From: Muribaculaceae bacterium
Lineage (GTDB): Bacteria > Bacteroidota > Bacteroidia > Bacteroidales > Muribaculaceae
Length of the DNA: 7,905 bases
Assembly (NCBI GenBank): GCA_029059965.1
Contig: JAIDUY010000156.1
Coordinates: 1 to 7,905, forward strand
Reading direction: 5' to 3'
Numbering within the stretch: position 1 is the first letter of the stretch; every line of letters starts with the position of its first letter. This document shows positions 1-6,026 of the stretch, in pieces. The notes under the pieces are model-generated. The model saw nothing but the letters and a program-made list of their open reading frames with translations, searched no databases and had not been told where the DNA came from. Both the position numbers and the translations under genes were made by a program.

Positions 1-3000
1 GAAGTGATATGGGGAGACTTATCCTCGCCCGAACCTGTATATTCGTAGGAGAAGACAGTCGCACCGTTGCGCATAGCGGTCTTGAGGGCGTCGACAGTGA
101 GCTCCGGCATCAGCATGAACTGATAGTTGCGGAAATACTGCTCCTCGGTGTGGGTGTCATCGCATGAATATCCCCATACGGGAGTTTCAGGCATATTGAT
201 TGTCAGTATCTGATCCCACAGAATACGGTCGTTGGGGCGTCGGTTACCCTGATTATACACTTCGAGGCCCACAAGCGAATTGTAGAGGCGGAAATTCTCG
301 GCGTGCCATTCGGGAGAATTCTTTTCGCCAGGGGTGTAGGATGTGGCGATGTTCCAGTACTGTCTGGGATGATTGATAATCTGAAGGCCTCCGATAGCCT
401 GAGTATAGGCATATGATTCACGCAGCGACATAAATTCCTGGCCCTTGCGGCCTGTGAAAAGGTCGTTGTGGTGGTTGAACTCACCTCCGGATTTCTCGCT
501 CCAGGAATTGCGTCTGTCCTTGCTGAGCTCATTGCCCGGAATGGCAAGCATCCCCATCTCGGCGGGATTGCGGTCCTCGGCCTCGGGATTGTAGAGACTG
601 AACATATTCCATGGATAGGAGTTGGCATCGTGGTCTGTGAGTGCCAGGATTCTGTAATTCGCTTTCTTGTACTTGTCCACAACTACAGATGTCGAATAAC
701 GCGTATCGAACGACTGAGAGGTGTGCGTATGGAAATTCGCCTTGTATCGACCCGTCTTATCCCAGTCGACGTTCTCGTAAGCATTAAGGATGATGCGGGG
801 GTTGCTTTCGGCACCTTCGGGAAGTACGCGCACATAAATGAGGGCTGCGTCAGGCAGACTGTTTCCATCCTTCACCAGCGAGACAGAGAACGAGTAAATG
901 CCTTCTGACGCTGAAGTTAAGGAAAAGTCATAGACCCCGGGGGCGGGCTTTTCAATATCGCACCGGACCGTCTGAGCGAAATCGCGCTTACAGCTGAGCT
1001 CGATGTCGCAGTCTTCGCTGAGTGTCAGATTAAGACGCACATCGGCACCTGCGTGGCAGACGGATGGCACGGCACTGAAGTTCAGGACTTTTATTCCATC
1101 AAGACTTTCGCCGAAGCGGGTTTCCTCGACAGTGAGCTTGTTGAGATTGAAGTCGTAGCTGACTATGGCTTCCACACAATTGTCGCCGACCGAGACGGAG
1201 GGAGTCATGGCGCCCATATCGGAAGCTGAATTCACACTGCCGAAGTGAACGGCAAAGCTCTTGTCGGCACCCGGGAATGCCACCGTGGCAGTCGAAACAT
1301 GCCCGGCCGAGGGTGTCATGACAGTCTTATTATTACCCGAAACGACACGGAAACCTTTGGAATGGGCGGCAGTCTCAGCCGTTGTTCCATCAGCGAAAAC
1401 CGCGATGTTCTGCCACGAATCCTCGGATTTGGAACTTTTGAAGCCTATATTTTTCGGCGAATCAAAAATCCATCCGGCATTACCGTCGGCTCCGTTGGCA
1501 ATGTTCCAGTAGTAGGTTGACTTTACCGAAGCTGGTATGTTGTGGGTAATGACGAAAGCCTCGACGGGCTTAGCGGTGCCCTTCTTGCGGAAGTCTTCAG
1601 TATAGACCAAGGAACCAATGCGCTGGAGAACGTCCTGATTTTCTCCGCCATAAAGAGTATAGACACGCTCACGGAAATCTGTCGGCGGCTCTGTAGCACC
1701 GGTTTCGAGTTCCGTCACCGTCACCTTGTTCAGGTCAAAATCGTAGCTTATTTCGGCCTTTGTACATGCTTCGCCGACTGAAAACGACGGAGTCAAGGCG
1801 CCCATATCGGAACCGGAGTTCACACTCCCGTAATGAATTCTGAAGCTTTTGTCGGCAGAGGGAAAGCTGACGGTGGCCGTGGAAACATGAGCGGCTTCAG
1901 GTTCCATCGCAGTCTTTCCGGAAGCAGTCACAACCTTGAAGCCAGCCGAATGAGCGGCCACATTGTAGACCGAGGCATCATCAAAAACCGCAATATTATG
2001 CCATGAAGCGGCGTTCTTCTTTGATGAGAAGCCTATCTCATGGGGATTCTCGAGGAGCCATCCTGCAGTATCATCGTCGCCAAGAGCGATATTCCAATAA
2101 TACTTCGACTTGACATCAGCCGGAATCTCGTTAGTGATAATCATGGCCGATACGGGTGTATCTGTTCCGCTCTTACGGTAGTCGGATGTATAAGAAAGGG
2201 CTCCGACAGGCTGCAGAGCGTTTTTATCCGTTCCGGCATAAAGTGTATAGGCACGCTCTCCGACAGCGGCAGCACGGCCGGCAGCAACACCGAGATAAGC
2301 CGAGGCGACAGGAGCCGTTCCGGTCTCCAAGGCCGACAGTACGGCAGGAAATTCGCGTCCCCAGGATTCGTCGTCGTGAAGCCCGCCTTCGAACTGAGTA
2401 TAGTATGCTTTGGCACCGGCGCTTTCCAGAAGTCCGGAGAGAGCACGCGCACCGGCAGTCAACCACTGCGGTTCGAGGGAGCCGGCGGTGATATAATAGG
2501 ACTGCCCTGTCCCTGCGGAAGATACGAAACCGTCGAAAACGCCGTCGTTGATCCACAACATAGGCGACATGGCGACACACTGCCCGAAGAGATCCGGACG
2601 AGTCAGCGAGGCATAGAGGCTGAACAGCGCGGCATAGTCGGCGCCGACAATCGTTGTTGCCTCCGGGCCCTTAGCCACTCTCCACTTGGCTTCGACAAAG
2701 GGCATGAGCTCGTTGGCGAAAGCCGTAAGATAGGTCGCCGCCTGGCCGCTACCGGCAAAATCGGCATGAGCCTCGGGCGTATTCTCGCCAAGGAAACTGC
2801 AGACCTGAACCATTATATAGGCCCGCCCTCCTTCATCGCGCAGATTCTCCATGGCGCTATGCGCATTCCATGACATTCTGCCGAAAAAGTAGTCGCCCGC
2901 ATCGCTGTCGTCGCCGGCATTGTTGTAGCGCTGCTGGACGGTATTGTAGTAAATTACGGGATAGGAATCGGTAGAATCTTCGTAGCCGGCAGGGAGATAG

Positions 3001-3395
3001 ACTTTTATCAGTCGTTTCACACCATTTAGCGTTATCTCGTGCGATTCGATGCCATATTCGGGCATCGAACGCCATGAACCGACAACATCGGGATTCCCCG
3101 CCGAAGTTCTGTTGTCGATTTCATCACCGTTGGCATCCTTCTCCACATAGTCCCAACCGAGACCGCAGAGATACTTGAATCCCCCCGAAAGGTCGGAGAC
3201 CTCCGGAAGGTTAAGAGTGAACAGATTGTCTCCGGAGGCAGCGAGTTCAACCGCTCCATCGGCGTCCCAGTCGTTGAAGGCGCCGCAGACATAGCACTTT
3301 TGAGTGCCCGCCGGGACCCGGACATTGAAAGTCACGGCCGGGCAGAGCATTGTTCCCGCGATAAGGACCGATAGCAATGAAAGTAATTTTTTCAT
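1..3395 (-). CDS. Large secreted modular protein: CBM20/48-like domain, esterase-D-like pseudoenzyme, tandem repeats, PHP phosphoesterase (3' end outside window)
   Basis: An uninterrupted frame starts at ATG 3395 and is still open at base 1, giving 1131 residues. The start is supported by an immediate Sec-type signal peptide (MKKLLSLLSVLIAG, cleavage near residue 20) and a -7 box upstream. Domains in order: a CBM20/48-like beta-sandwich at about 21-110 (GAFNDW, FKYLCG, WDYVE); an esterase-D-like alpha/beta hydrolase at about 113-357; two homologous repeats at about 380-562 and 576-758; an Ig-like beta domain at about 765-860; and a PHP domain from about 880. PHP ligand motifs visible are HTHT (H889, H891), TDHD (920-923), PGNE (E956), HHN (975-977), NHP (H1009) and DDTH (1079-1082). 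In the hydrolase domain the elbow reads GADYA (251-255), without the usual Ser, while H340 (GLHDDESW) is kept. PHP domains hydrolyse phosphoesters with bound metals. The substrate here is unknown. A role in surface or periplasmic glycan or phosphoester processing is inference. Confidence 0.88.
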   Translation of the reverse strand, partial: MKKLLSLLSVLIAGTMLCPAVTFNVRVPAGTQKCYVCGAFNDWDADGAVELAASGDNLFTLNLPEVSDLSGGFKYLCGLGWDYVEKDANGDEIDNRTSAGNPDVVGSWRSMPEYGIESHEITLNGVKRLIKVYLPAGYEDSTDSYPVIYYNTVQQRYNNAGDDSDAGDYFFGRMSWNAHSAMENLRDEGGRAYIMVQVCSFLGENTPEAHADFAGSGQAATYLTAFANELMPFVEAKWRVAKGPEATTIVGADYAALFSLYASLTRPDLFGQCVAMSPMLWINDGVFDGFVSSAGTGQSYYITAGSLEPQWLTAGARALSGLLESAGAKAYYTQFEGGLHDDESWGREFPAVLSALETGTAPVASAYLGVAAGRAAAVGERAYTLYAGTDKNALQPVGALSYTSDYRKSGTDTPVSAMIITNEIPADVKSKYYWNIALGDDDTAGWLLENPHEIGFSSKKNAASWHNIAVFDDASVYNVAAHSAGFKVVTASGKTAMEPEAAHVSTATVSFPSADKSFRIHYGSVNSGSDMGALTPSFSVGEACTKAEISYDFDLNKVTVTELETGATEPPTDFRERVYTLYGGENQDVLQRIGSLVYTEDFRKKGTAKPVEAFVITHNIPASVKSTYYWNIANGADGNAGWIFDSPKNIGFKSSKSEDSWQNIAVFADGTTAETAAHSKGFRVVSGNNKTVMTPSAGHVSTATVAFPGADKSFAVHFGSVNSASDMGAMTPSVSVGDNCVEAIVSYDFNLNKLTVEETRFGESLDGIKVLNFSAVPSVCHAGADVRLNLTLSEDCDIELSCKRDFAQTVRCDIEKPAPGVYDFSLTSASEGIYSFSVSLVKDGNSLPDAALIYVRVLPEGAESNPRIILNAYENVDWDKTGRYKANFHTHTSQSFDTRYSTSVVVDKYKKANYRILALTDHDANSYPWNMFSLYNPEAEDRNPAEMGMLAIPGNELSKDRRNSWSEKSGGEFNHHNDLFTGRKGQEFMSLRESYAYTQAIGGLQIINHPRQYWNIATSYTPGEKNSPEWHAENFRLYNSLVGLEVYNQGNRRPNDRILWDQILTINMPETPVWGYSCDDTHTEEQYFRNYQFMLMPELTVDALKTAMRNGATVFSYEYTGSGEDKSPHIT
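1122..1670 (-). repeat. Protein-level tandem repeat, copy 2 (residues 576-758 of the modular protein)
   Basis: This is the second copy, beginning ERVYTLYGG and ending YDFNLNKLTV. It is joined to copy 1 by a short linker rich in T, E and P (residues 563-575). It keeps the same Trp, His and Gly-Ser-Val-Asn signatures. The divergence at about 40% of positions shows that the duplication is old and not an assembly artefact. An Ig-like domain and then the PHP domain follow it. Confidence 0.85.
1710..2258 (-). repeat. Protein-level tandem repeat, copy 1 (residues 380-562 of the modular protein)
   Basis: This is the first of two direct repeats in the large secreted protein. It begins ERAYTLYAG and ends YDFDLNKVTV. 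Copy 2 follows with an exact period of 196 residues (588 bases) and no net indel. A hand alignment gives about 110 identities in 183 positions. Each copy seems to have two halves. The first holds conserved Trp motifs (YYWNIA, AGW, SW-NIAVF), and the second is a beta-rich segment (HVSTATV, ADKSF, GSVNS-SDMGA-TPS). The aromatic residues would suit a ligand- or glycan-binding module, but I do not recognise the family. Confidence 0.85.
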
Positions 3396-3422
3396 GAGTA
3401 AATCAGATTGGTTTTACAACTG

Positions 3423-3430
3423 CAAAGATA
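3423..3430 (-). promoter_or_regulatory. Bacteroidota -7 promoter box for the modular secreted protein
   Basis: On the minus strand this reads TATCTTTG, a perfect match to the Bacteroidota sigma(ABfr) -7 consensus TAnnTTTG. It ends 27 bases before the ATG at 3395, predicting a short, AT-rich 5' leader with no Shine-Dalgarno, as is usual in the phylum. No TTTG sits at the ideal 19-21 base spacing. The nearest one (3444-3441) is only 10 bases upstream, so the -33 element is poor and the promoter may need an activator. Confidence 0.6.
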
Positions 3431-3436
3431 CAGATG

Positions 3437-3445
3437 CCGACAAAC
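3437..3445 (-). promoter_or_regulatory. Shared 9-mer GTTTGTCGG upstream of the modular-protein promoter (candidate operator)
   Basis: The minus strand reads GTTTGTCGG, 6 bases upstream of the -7 box. The identical 9-mer lies in the regulator promoter at 5159-5151, 15 bases upstream of its -7 box. Both -7 boxes are embedded in GTATCTTTG. A common regulator-binding element is possible. The match includes a TTTG that may be conserved in the second promoter merely as its -33 box, so confidence is low. Confidence 0.25.
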
Positions 3446-3480
3446 TGATTATATCTCACATTAGAAGTCCCGATTAGCCA

Positions 3481-3515
3481 CAATATAAAAAGCCGCTATT
3501 GTGAAACAGCAACTT
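3481..3515 (-). terminator. Candidate intrinsic terminator of the regulator gene
   Basis: It lies 32 bases after the stop codon of the regulator. On the minus strand AAGTTGCTGTT (3515-3505) and AATAGCGGCTT (3500-3490) can pair over 11 positions, three of them G-U, around a TCAC loop. TTTATATT follows. The stem is weak in G-C but the layout of hairpin then T-rich tail fits a Rho-independent terminator. It separates the regulator from the next gene, which has its own -7 box. Confidence 0.45.
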
Positions 3516-3546
3516 ACGCTTTGAAAATATAAACCGTCATTAACAA

Positions 3547-5121
3547 TCAGGAGCGCCGCAGATAGGCATCGAACTGCTCGCGGGGCACGGCCAGCTCCGC
3601 ACGCAGTGACGACCTCAGGTTATAGACCGTCTGGGTCGTGTAGTGCAGCATCGATGCAATCTCTTCGGTCGAAGTCATGCCGAGGCGCACCATTGCGGCG
3701 ACCCTGAATTCCGGTGTCAGGCGGTCGGCTGCCTTAGGCCTTGCAGGCGTGGCGAGGTAGGCGTTAGTCTCCTGCACGAAATTCGGAAAAATCGAAAGGA
3801 AAGTCTTGTCGAACATTTCGTGGAAGTCGGCGATGTCGAGCTGCTCGGCCTTATCGGAGCGGACTATGTCGACAGCCTTGTCGAACTGCGATGTCGTCAT
3901 CAGACGGAAAACGGTTTTCCTGAAATTCCTGAAACGGGAGATATGTCCGGCATACGCCTGCATGAATGCATTGAGATGGCTCTGCTTCAGCGAATCCGCC
4001 TTGACGAGTTCCTCGTTCTTATCTTCGAGACGGGCATTGATGTCGGCTATCATACCGAGCATACTGCGAATTTTGCGGTACTCCTTCAGCATGACAAAGA
4101 GCGACAGCAGGAGCAACACCACCAGAATCGACGCAATAATCAGAAAGGTCCTTGTCCGTCCGGCAATCTCCCTTTCGGCCTGATGGAAACTTTCGTCTAT
4201 CACAGGCATGCTTTTCATAATTTCAGTAGTCCTGATGCTGGCTTTCGAGAAGTCGGCATCCATCATGGCGCAGTTGATGTACTCGAACGCGCGGCGCACC
4301 TGACCGTTTTCAAAAAGCAGCGAGGCGAGCAGAATGAGCGCCCTGTATTCCTTGACGCCGTCGGCAAGATCGAGCATGGCCGAACGCGCAAGGCAGCGCA
4401 CAGCGTCGTCGGTCCGTCCCGCCGACTTGTAGATTTCGCCCATTGTGTACTGCATCGGAGCATCGGACGAAAGGTCGAACAAGCGGTCGGCGTCCTCCAT
4501 CATCGCGACAGCTTCGTCGTACATACCGGCGTCGCGAAGCCGCTCGGCTCTGAGAGTATATGAGCCGCGACTGCCCGGCGGTGCTTCTTCCGCGGCAATG
4601 TCGCGCAGCCTGCGCAATTTATCTAACGCCTCAATCCTGTCACTCCCGAGCAGTGCCGAGGAAGCCCTTTGTTCGTAGGCCGTGCGGTAGATGCTGTTAC
4701 GGTACTTGATATGGTAGTCCTGCAGGCTTTCGGCACCAAGAGTATCCAGAATCGATATTGCCTTGTCGGATGCTCCGGCCTTTGCATACCCCTCCGCAAG
4801 ATTCAGTGTCGCCGAAGCCACTCTGGACGGATTGGCCATGGCGCGGGCCACCGCAAGGCGCCTGTCGGCCATTATTATCGCCGAATCGATACGGTATGCA
4901 CGGTAGAGGTCATATAAATCGCGCAACACATTGTATCGGTCGACATCTGTGGCGGCATTGGCGTAATTGCTCTTGGCCTCATCTATGGCCACACGCCGCG
5001 GCAGTTCGTAGCGTTCACGGTTGCGTACCATCTCATCCAGACGGACAAGCAGAGAGTCGTTCCGTCCGGCAACGCACAGTAACGGAACGCAGGTCAGCAA
5101 TATCGCAAGCCACTTTCGCAT
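3547..5121 (-). CDS. DUF6377-type membrane-spanning transcriptional regulator
   Basis: The protein has 524 residues from ATG 5121. Visible parts are an N-terminal signal sequence (MRKWLAILLTCVPLLCVAG), then NDSLLVRLDEMVRNRERY, which resembles the start of the DUF6377 family. Next come TPR-like helical pairs at about 60-300 and one transmembrane helix at about 325-346 (IIASILVVLLLLSLFVML). After this comes a charged, coiled-coil-prone segment (about 348-380). The C-terminal helix-turn-helix (468-507, from LTPEFRVAAMVRLG to TVYNLRSSLR) is LuxR-like. The layout predicts a periplasmic sensor part and a cytoplasmic DNA-binding part in one polypeptide, without kinase motifs. A longer TTG start at 5157 is rejected because it lies inside the -33 box. 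Its ligand and targets are unknown. The gene downstream and possibly its own promoter are the obvious candidates. Confidence 0.85.
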   Translation of the reverse strand: MRKWLAILLTCVPLLCVAGRNDSLLVRLDEMVRNRERYELPRRVAIDEAKSNYANAATDVDRYNVLRDLYDLYRAYRIDSAIIMADRRLAVARAMANPSRVASATLNLAEGYAKAGASDKAISILDTLGAESLQDYHIKYRNSIYRTAYEQRASSALLGSDRIEALDKLRRLRDIAAEEAPPGSRGSYTLRAERLRDAGMYDEAVAMMEDADRLFDLSSDAPMQYTMGEIYKSAGRTDDAVRCLARSAMLDLADGVKEYRALILLASLLFENGQVRRAFEYINCAMMDADFSKASIRTTEIMKSMPVIDESFHQAEREIAGRTRTFLIIASILVVLLLLSLFVMLKEYRKIRSMLGMIADINARLEDKNEELVKADSLKQSHLNAFMQAYAGHISRFRNFRKTVFRLMTTSQFDKAVDIVRSDKAEQLDIADFHEMFDKTFLSIFPNFVQETNAYLATPARPKAADRLTPEFRVAAMVRLGMTSTEEIASMLHYTTQTVYNLRSSLRAELAVPREQFDAYLRRS

Positions 5122-5127
5122 ACGGCA

Positions 5128-5158
5128 CAAAGATACTAATTTATATCGACCCGACAAA
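5128..5158 (-). promoter_or_regulatory. Consensus Bacteroidota promoter of the regulator gene, apparently giving a leaderless mRNA
   Basis: On the minus strand TTTG (5158-5155) is followed by 19 bases and then TATCTTTG (5135-5128). This matches the published Bacteroidota -33/-7 consensus (TTTG, 19-21 bases, TAnnTTTG) exactly. Only six bases (TGCCGT) separate the -7 box from the ATG at 5121. Transcription should therefore begin within a few bases of the start codon or at it. This promoter also shows that the regulator can be transcribed separately from the receptor/GLPGLI pair. Confidence 0.75.
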
Positions 5159-5184
5159 CCGCTGCGACATTATGGCTTTGCGGG
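5150..5184 (-). other. Imperfect inverted repeat between the GLPGLI gene and the regulator
   Basis: Minus-strand CCCGCAAAGCC (5184-5174) can pair with GGTTTGTCGGG (5160-5150), with one bulge on each arm, around a 13-base loop. It starts three bases after the GLPGLI stop codon and its distal arm contains the -33 TTTG of the next promoter. No T-run follows, so it is a poor intrinsic terminator. It could be an mRNA 3'-end structure or an operator, or simply chance. Confidence 0.25.
5151..5159 (-). promoter_or_regulatory. Shared 9-mer GTTTGTCGG in the regulator promoter (candidate operator)
   Basis: This is the same 9-mer as at 3445-3437, here overlapping the -33 TTTG of the regulator promoter. 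If it is a binding site, it would make autoregulation plus control of the downstream gene possible. Its spacing to the -7 box differs from the other site by 9 bases, close to one helical turn. Confidence 0.25.
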
Positions 5185-5186
5185 AA

Positions 5187-6026
5187 TCAGCGATAGTCGG
5201 GTTCGGGTGCGTGGCGGGCGGCGTCGTATTTGGGACGTTCTTCGGAATCGCCGACGAACTGGACGCGTCCGCCAAAGCGTGCCTTCATGAGGGCTTCCCG
5301 GTTGTTGAGGAAGTGCTCGTGCTCGGCAAGGGCCTGCTTGCGCTCGGTGCGTTCGTAGACGTCGGCCGAATACATGGGCGAGATTATGCGGTCGGTGTTG
5401 GCGACTCCGGTGGCAGTGTAGGTCCTTCCGTTGTCGGCTTGGGCCTTGAGGATTAAGCCCGGCAGGCCATGGAGCTTCCACGGGCCGAAAGGAACGGGTA
5501 TTTCGGGCGAGAACCATGCCGTCCAGCGGCGGCCGTGATAGTCGGAGGTCGCCATCACGCACTCATAGCCGAGGACGGTTGCCGTCGAGTCGCCTATCTG
5601 CCACTGCATCTCGGAGAGCGGCTCGTCGTAGTAGCAGGGCTCGCCGGCAAACTTGGAGTAATAGCGCAGCTTATCGTCGGCCGACGATGTGAATACGTAA
5701 GTATCAACTTTCTTGACGGGACCTTTGCGCATATCGATGGAAATTCCGCCTTCGGGGGTTCTCGTCATGCAAGCGGCCATGATAATCTGCTGCCACTGCT
5801 CCTTGCCTTCGGGAGTCGACTTGAGCGAGTCGGTCCACAGGCTGATGTCGTTGAAGTACTTGGCCTCGCCGGCATTGGCAAGCAATGTCATTCTGACAGT
5901 CTCGAGGCTGTCGCGTTCCCAATGTCTGTCGACCTCGTCGTAGCTCACGATGATGTCGGCACGGTTCTGCGCCATTGCAGCCATTGCCGCAAAGCAGATG
6001 ATGAACGAAGTGAGTAGTCTTTTCAT
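5187..6026 (-). CDS. GLPGLI family secreted protein
   Basis: The protein has 279 residues from ATG 6026, with a clear Sec signal peptide (MKRLLTSFIICFAAMAAMAQ, residues 1-20). The family signature GLPGLI is at residues 187-192, inside the characteristic run WTAWFSPEIPVPFGPWK then LHGLPGLIL, and the usual Tyr-x-Cys element (GYECVMA) precedes it. The frame stays open upstream of 6026, but that extension lies inside the receptor gene and has no signal peptide, so the later start is chosen. The start overlaps the receptor stop as ATGA, indicating translational coupling. GLPGLI proteins are periplasmic or surface proteins of unknown biochemical function, often encoded beside TonB-dependent receptors. 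A role as accessory factor of this receptor is inferred from the coupling. The C-terminus is rich in charged residues (EERPKYDAARHAPEPDYR). Confidence 0.9.
   Translation of the reverse strand: MKRLLTSFIICFAAMAAMAQNRADIIVSYDEVDRHWERDSLETVRMTLLANAGEAKYFNDISLWTDSLKSTPEGKEQWQQIIMAACMTRTPEGGISIDMRKGPVKKVDTYVFTSSADDKLRYYSKFAGEPCYYDEPLSEMQWQIGDSTATVLGYECVMATSDYHGRRWTAWFSPEIPVPFGPWKLHGLPGLILKAQADNGRTYTATGVANTDRIISPMYSADVYERTERKQALAEHEHFLNNREALMKARFGGRVQFVGDSEERPKYDAARHAPEPDYR

Noticed and set aside
203..868. Two minus-strand open frames (203-682 and 683-868) in a different frame from the large gene
   Set aside because: They overlap the PHP-coding region in another frame. The PHP motifs HTHT, TDHD, NHP and DDTH all lie in the long frame, so these are shadows.
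2040..2873. A 277-codon open frame on the plus strand
   Set aside because: It is antisense to the modular secreted protein, whose minus-strand frame has clear domain motifs. The plus-strand translation has no recognisable features.
3394..3546. Possible small gene, tRNA or riboswitch in the 151-base gap
   Set aside because: Only the candidate terminator, -7 box and shared 9-mer are visible. No open frame with a plausible start, and no cloverleaf or aptamer-like structure, was recognised.
3643..4563. A 306-codon plus-strand open frame antisense to the regulator
   Set aside because: The minus strand here encodes the TPR-like region, membrane span and much of the cytoplasmic part of the regulator. 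The plus translation is His/Arg/Cys-rich shadow sequence without signal or domain.
5122..5157. Extended TTG start for the regulator, adding 12 residues
   Set aside because: The codon lies inside the -33 promoter element, so it would not be in the mRNA. It would also bury the signal peptide behind a non-typical N-terminus.
4758..5456. A plus-strand open frame crossing the intergenic gap at 5122-5186
   Set aside because: It overlaps two minus-strand genes and the regulator promoter, and its translation is low-complexity Arg/His/Gly-rich without recognisable features.
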